This document shows, piece after piece, positions 60,541-64,000 of a stretch of DNA of 64,000 nucleotides. This DNA is from Dyadobacter alkalitolerans DSM 23607 (GTDB lineage: Bacteria; Bacteroidota; Bacteroidia; Cytophagales; Spirosomataceae), in the NCBI RefSeq assembly GCF_000428845.1, contig NZ_AUAS01000001.1, positions 496,001 through 560,000 on the forward strand, given 5' to 3'. The position numbers and the translations under genes were made by a program. Every line of letters begins with the position of its first letter. The first letter of the stretch is position 1. The notes beneath the pieces are model-generated. The model did no database searches. It was not told the origin of the DNA and saw only the letters and a list, made by a program, of their open reading frames with translations.

Positions 60541-60922
60541 GTTATATTCGAAATTAAGAGTTAGTCGATGTAAACTGTTTTGCAATGGTCGGTTAAATAA
60601 GCATGCCAGCACGGCCAGCAGATTCGCTATTTCTGTGGTTTCAAGAGTGATTTTTGTCTAAATAAAATAAAACCTGATAAGCAAAATACTGATTTTGAAC
60701 ATTTTGTAAAAATTAAAAAAAATTTACGCTATGTGCTGCAAAAATGAAAACTAAACCCGTTTTGCTCCTAAAATAAGCACCCGGATTTCTGCAAATCAGT
60801 TACGTTTAAAAGACACTTCGGTCAACAATTTCCGCAGTTCATAGGTCAGTTTCTGAACTCCGGCAACCTTGCTTTTTCTACGATTATCATTCCGAACAAC
60901 TTTGCGTCAAACCAAGGGACAA
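60541..60922. other. Divergent non-coding gap upstream of the TonB receptor
   Basis: About 380 AT-rich bases between the small reverse-strand gene and the receptor start. It has poly-A tracts near 60711-60724. I see no clear promoter, palindrome or coding sequence in it. Confidence 0.6.
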
Positions 60923-63088
60923 ATGAAAATCGGCTTTACACTTCTGCTTCTTATTCTTACATCAGCTGCAATAGCCCAAACCTCCATTTCGGGCCGGGTA
61001 TCGGATCACAAAGGCCAGGCACTGCCCGGCGTCAACATTTACCTGAAAGGCACTTATGACGGAACCACTTCCGGTGCGGACGGCCGTTTTGCTTTCACTA
61101 CAACCGAAGCTAAAAACCAAATATTAACCGCTCAGGCGATCGGTTTTAAAAGTCAGGAACTGGTTCTGGAACTTCGGGGACAGCCTATAACCACGAACAT
61201 TGTGCTCGCAGAAAGCATTAATCAACTGAATGCCGTGACCATCTCTGCTGGGGCGATGGAGGCCGGTGATGAGAAAAAATCGGTGGTGCTCAAACCGCTC
61301 GACATTGTAACAACCTCCGGCGCCATGGGCGACATTACGGGTGCATTACTCACATTACCAGGCACTTCCACCGTAGGCAACGACGGGCGGCTGTTTGTAC
61401 GCGGCGGTGATGCCTCGGAAACTTCCATTTTTATTGATGGCCTGCAAGTGGGAAATGCATTTGGCAGCACAACTTCCAATGTCCCGACCCGCAACCGGTT
61501 TAGCGCCAATTTATTCAAAGGATCATTTTTCAGCACAGGTGGTTACTCCGCCGAATATGGGCAGGCGCTGTCATCGGCTTTGGCATTGAATACAGTGGAC
61601 CTTCCGCTCAGAAACCAGGGAGATGTGAGCATTATGTCACTGGGCGGCGGCTATACGCAAACATTGGTGAAGGACAACCGCGCATTGACTGCCTCGGCAA
61701 ACTATTACAATCTGGCCCCTTACCAATCGCTCGTGAAGCAAAATTTTGATTGGGAAGAAGCGCCGTCGAGCTGGGATTCGGAGATTTCGCTGCGTCGGAA
61801 ATGGGGAAATGCGGTGACGGGCAAATCGGGTTTTATCAAAGCCTATTTCCACACAGAAGGCAGCAATATGGTGATCTGGCAGAAAGTCCTGGGCAATGAT
61901 GGGCGCGGCGATCGGGTTAAGCTCAACAACCGCTATCATTATGGCAATGTTTCTTTCCGGCATTCGGGAAGCAAAGGCTGGCTCTTTTATGGAGGCGCGG
62001 CGCTGTCCGACAATGGGGATGCCATTCAGTTCAATGCGGATGATATCCGGCAGGTTAACCGGATTTTTCATTCCAAAGCAGTCGCCGTTAAAGACTTCTC
62101 TGCGCAGTTTTCTCTCAAAAATGGCTTGGAATATTATGCCAAAACCTACTCGGAAGCATTGCCCGACCAGAACCTGGAAAGGCAGTTTACGGATCACCAG
62201 TTCAACCATTTCGTGGAAGCGACTTACTATTTCAGCAACCGTCTGATTATGGTAGGCGGGCTGCGGAGCGGGCACAGCACATTGGCAAAAGAAACATGGT
62301 TCACACCGCGCTTTTCAGTCGCCTATAAGCTGAATAATCAGGGGCAATTCTCTTTTGCAGCTGGGAAGTTCAAACAACTGGCAGAAGAAAAGCTGCGGGT
62401 GCGCCAAATGGACTTAAAAAATTCAGCGGCAACGCATTACATTCTTAATTACTTCACAGTCAACAACAACCGCACATTCCGCGCGGAGGCTTTTTATAAA
62501 AATTACGACAATCTGGTGACTTACAAAGGCGTGGCGAGCGATCCTAAAAACCTTGCTCTGAATGGTGCGGGCTATGCTCGAGGCGTTGATTTTTTCCTGC
62601 GCGACAAGCAAACTATAAAGGATACCGACTTCTGGATCACGTACAGCTTTGTGGACAGCAAGCGCAGGTTTGCGGCCTATAAAACCAAAGTCCAGCCATC
62701 ATTTGCACCCAGACACAATGGCTCGGTCGTGGTGAAACATTTTGTAACGGCTATGAAATCCCTGCTGGGAACATCCTGGTCGTGGAACAGCGGCTATGCT
62801 TTTGATGATCCTAATCTGCCCGGTGAAATGCAGCGCAAAACGAAGCCATATAGCGATCTGAGTCTGAGTATCAGCTATCTGCCCAAACCCAATGTGATCC
62901 TCCATGTGGCTTGCTCCAATGTTTTGGGAAGGCAGAATGTGTTCGGCTATCAATATGCGACGCAGCCGGATGAATCGGGTTCCTATGCAAGCAGGCCCGT
63001 GGGACAAGGCGCCAAGCGCTTCCTTTTTGCCGGACTTTTCATCACAATTTCAAAGGATAAAAAAGCCAACCAGCTGAACAATTTATAA
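60923..63088 (+). CDS. TonB-dependent receptor with carboxypeptidase-like domain
   Basis: A 721-residue outer-membrane protein starting at ATG 60923, which follows AAGGGACAA, a rare Shine-Dalgarno-like sequence in this window; the frame is open back to a TTG at 60869. Order: signal peptide (MKIGFTLLLLILTSAAIAQ), carboxypeptidase-like domain (SISGRVSDHKGQALPGVNIY), plug (GALLTLPGTSTVGNDGRLFV, then RGGDASETSIFIDGLQV) and barrel ending FLFAGLFITISKDKK, with a short extra tail. No SusD or DUF4249 partner; instead a small TPR-like exported protein follows 77 bases downstream. Ligand unknown. Confidence 0.85.
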   Translation: MKIGFTLLLLILTSAAIAQTSISGRVSDHKGQALPGVNIYLKGTYDGTTSGADGRFAFTTTEAKNQILTAQAIGFKSQELVLELRGQPITTNIVLAESINQLNAVTISAGAMEAGDEKKSVVLKPLDIVTTSGAMGDITGALLTLPGTSTVGNDGRLFVRGGDASETSIFIDGLQVGNAFGSTTSNVPTRNRFSANLFKGSFFSTGGYSAEYGQALSSALALNTVDLPLRNQGDVSIMSLGGGYTQTLVKDNRALTASANYYNLAPYQSLVKQNFDWEEAPSSWDSEISLRRKWGNAVTGKSGFIKAYFHTEGSNMVIWQKVLGNDGRGDRVKLNNRYHYGNVSFRHSGSKGWLFYGGAALSDNGDAIQFNADDIRQVNRIFHSKAVAVKDFSAQFSLKNGLEYYAKTYSEALPDQNLERQFTDHQFNHFVEATYYFSNRLIMVGGLRSGHSTLAKETWFTPRFSVAYKLNNQGQFSFAAGKFKQLAEEKLRVRQMDLKNSAATHYILNYFTVNNNRTFRAEAFYKNYDNLVTYKGVASDPKNLALNGAGYARGVDFFLRDKQTIKDTDFWITYSFVDSKRRFAAYKTKVQPSFAPRHNGSVVVKHFVTAMKSLLGTSWSWNSGYAFDDPNLPGEMQRKTKPYSDLSLSISYLPKPNVILHVACSNVLGRQNVFGYQYATQPDESGSYASRPVGQGAKRFLFAGLFITISKDKKANQLNNL

Positions 63089-63165
63089 AGCACCGCGTAG
63101 CATTCACAAATCAATATCAAGTCGGCTATAAAGCATCATTTTAAGAACTATTAATCTTTTCAAAC

Positions 63166-63828
63166 ATGAACATTATGAAAAAGCAAGCCCAGATTATCAT
63201 CCTTTTGTTACTATCATTCTTTACCGCTTCGGCACAGGAATCGCCTTATCAGAAAGCAATGAAAAAGGAAATTGCGAAACTTACTTCAACCGACTCACTT
63301 CCTGTTTTGCAGCAATCGGCAAATGCCTTCGGACGGATCGCGGAGTTGAATCCGGGAGAATGGCTGCCGGTTTATTATCAGGGACTTGCGTACACATTTC
63401 AGGCCATGGACAAATCGCTTTCGCTGGATAAGAAGGACGAGGCGCTGGCTAAGGCGGACGAGCTGGCTCAGAAAGCCGACGCATTATCCAAAAACAATAC
63501 AGAAGTCGTGGCTTTGCAGGGTTTTATATTGATGGCCAAACTCAATGCAGATGCTGCAAATCGCGGGCAAAGCTTGTCGGGTCCGGTGTTGCAGACGTTT
63601 GGCAAAGCACGTGCGATGGATCCCAAAAATCCACGTGCTTATGCGTTAACGGCCCAAATGGAATATGGAATGGCCAAATTTTTCGGCTCCGGAACCGAAA
63701 AAGCTTGCGGATATGCGAAGGAAAGTCTGGCTATATTTGCTTCACAGGATGAGCCGGCGCTCAAAGCCGCCTTGATGCCAACCTGGGGCAAAGGCCTGGC
63801 CGAACAAATGGCCAAAAGCTGTCAATAA
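63166..63828 (+). CDS. Exported TPR-like protein
   Basis: A 220-residue periplasmic protein with signal peptide (MNIMKKQAQIIILLLLSFFT, ending TASAQ). The mature part is all-helical with TPR-like units: NAFGRIAELNPGEWLPVYYQ, KADELAQKADALSKNNTEVV and TFGKARAMDPKNPRAYALTA, each ending in the NPxxxxA/Y turn of the family. TPR proteins make scaffolds for partner binding. It directly follows the TonB receptor on the same strand, and a membrane-protein gene follows it, so they may be one unit. Start may be 63166 or the in-frame ATG at 63175. Confidence 0.82.
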   Translation: MNIMKKQAQIIILLLLSFFTASAQESPYQKAMKKEIAKLTSTDSLPVLQQSANAFGRIAELNPGEWLPVYYQGLAYTFQAMDKSLSLDKKDEALAKADELAQKADALSKNNTEVVALQGFILMAKLNADAANRGQSLSGPVLQTFGKARAMDPKNPRAYALTAQMEYGMAKFFGSGTEKACGYAKESLAIFASQDEPALKAALMPTWGKGLAEQMAKSCQ

Positions 63829-63872
63829 CGAGCATAGCAACGTAAAACAATCCTTTCTGACACCAATCATTC

Positions 63873-64000
63873 ATGAAAATCACCACACGGGGCTCGAAAA
63901 AATTCTGGAATTTCTCTCCGGCTTTTCTTGCGGGAAACCTGCTGATCGCGCTCGCGATTTCCGTCGGCTCTTTTGCAGAATGCATTGCGACTGGGGAAGG
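63873..64000 (+). CDS. Membrane protein, N-terminal fragment cut by the window edge
   Basis: An ATG at 63873 opens a frame to the end of the window (42 codons): a basic start MKITTRGSKKFWNFSPAFLA, then GNLLIALAISVGSFAECIA, a likely first membrane helix. Position 44 bases after the TPR-like gene on the same strand suggests the same transcript. In Bacteroidota such places are often occupied by LytS-type histidine kinases, but the visible part does not allow a call. Confidence 0.5.
   Translation, partial: MKITTRGSKKFWNFSPAFLAGNLLIALAISVGSFAECIATGE

Noticed and set aside
61637..62275. Reverse frame of 212 codons inside the TonB receptor
   Set aside because: The forward frame is a complete receptor; the antisense product has no recognisable structure.

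Overview
This window is bacterial chromosome from the phylum Bacteroidota, most likely a Dyadobacter-like member of the Cytophagales (genus is inference). It carries SusC/SusD proteins, five outer-membrane barrel proteins with carboxypeptidase-like N-terminal domains, a type IX secretion (T9SS) sorting tail, DUF4249 and DUF5686 proteins, many surface lipoproteins, twin-arginine-tagged enzymes, and promoters of the Bacteroidota form (TTG about 20 bases upstream of TAnnTTTG). Shine-Dalgarno sequences are mostly absent. I saw no rRNA, tRNA, CRISPR array, transposase or phage gene.

Layout. 1-8.4 kb: the edge of a YgiB/YgiC-type gene pair, a Tat-exported aminotransferase, an M23 peptidase, an aldo/keto reductase, DoxX, a metal-type TonB receptor whose promoter is overlapped by a palindrome, a free-standing CBM48 protein and a sugar isomerase/epimerase-like protein. 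8.5-15.1 kb: two paralogous sorbosone-dehydrogenase-like/HEAT-repeat proteins, only one with a cytochrome c domain, flanking two small unknown genes. 15.2-18.5 kb: a secreted protein, an esterase, a GT87-like membrane protein and a small exported protein. 18.7-22.7 kb: a compact molybdenum cofactor operon in the order moeA, moaD, moaE, moaC-moaB fusion, moaA. 22.7-23.1 kb: a non-coding gap with nested inverted repeats. 23.1-29.8 kb: lytic transglycosylase, cyclophilin, SSS symporter, a membrane metallopeptidase next to a 25-bp inverted repeat, purH and an atypical SDR.

29.9-38.5 kb: two tandem YD-like lipoproteins, then a GH31 - DUF4249 - TonB receptor run that probably acts together in surface glycan use. 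38.5-50.4 kb: a reverse-strand block of SusC, SusD, a small lipoprotein and two ~1110-residue FG-GAP/VCBS lipoproteins with ASPIC/UnbV domains. Only the SusC/SusD function (outer-membrane import) is predictable there. 50.9-64 kb: a D-2-hydroxyacid dehydrogenase-like flavo/iron-sulfur protein, a DUF5686 barrel, a UPF1-like helicase, a Bcr/CflA exporter, two tiny unknown genes, and a TonB receptor with a TPR-like partner and a gene cut by the window edge.

The strongest candidates for something undescribed are the SusC/SusD plus twin ASPIC/UnbV block, the structured gap upstream of the molybdenum cofactor operon, the operator-like palindromes, and the small gene pairs at 11.4-12.0 kb and 60.1-60.5 kb. 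All functional claims rest on motif recognition by eye; no database search was run.
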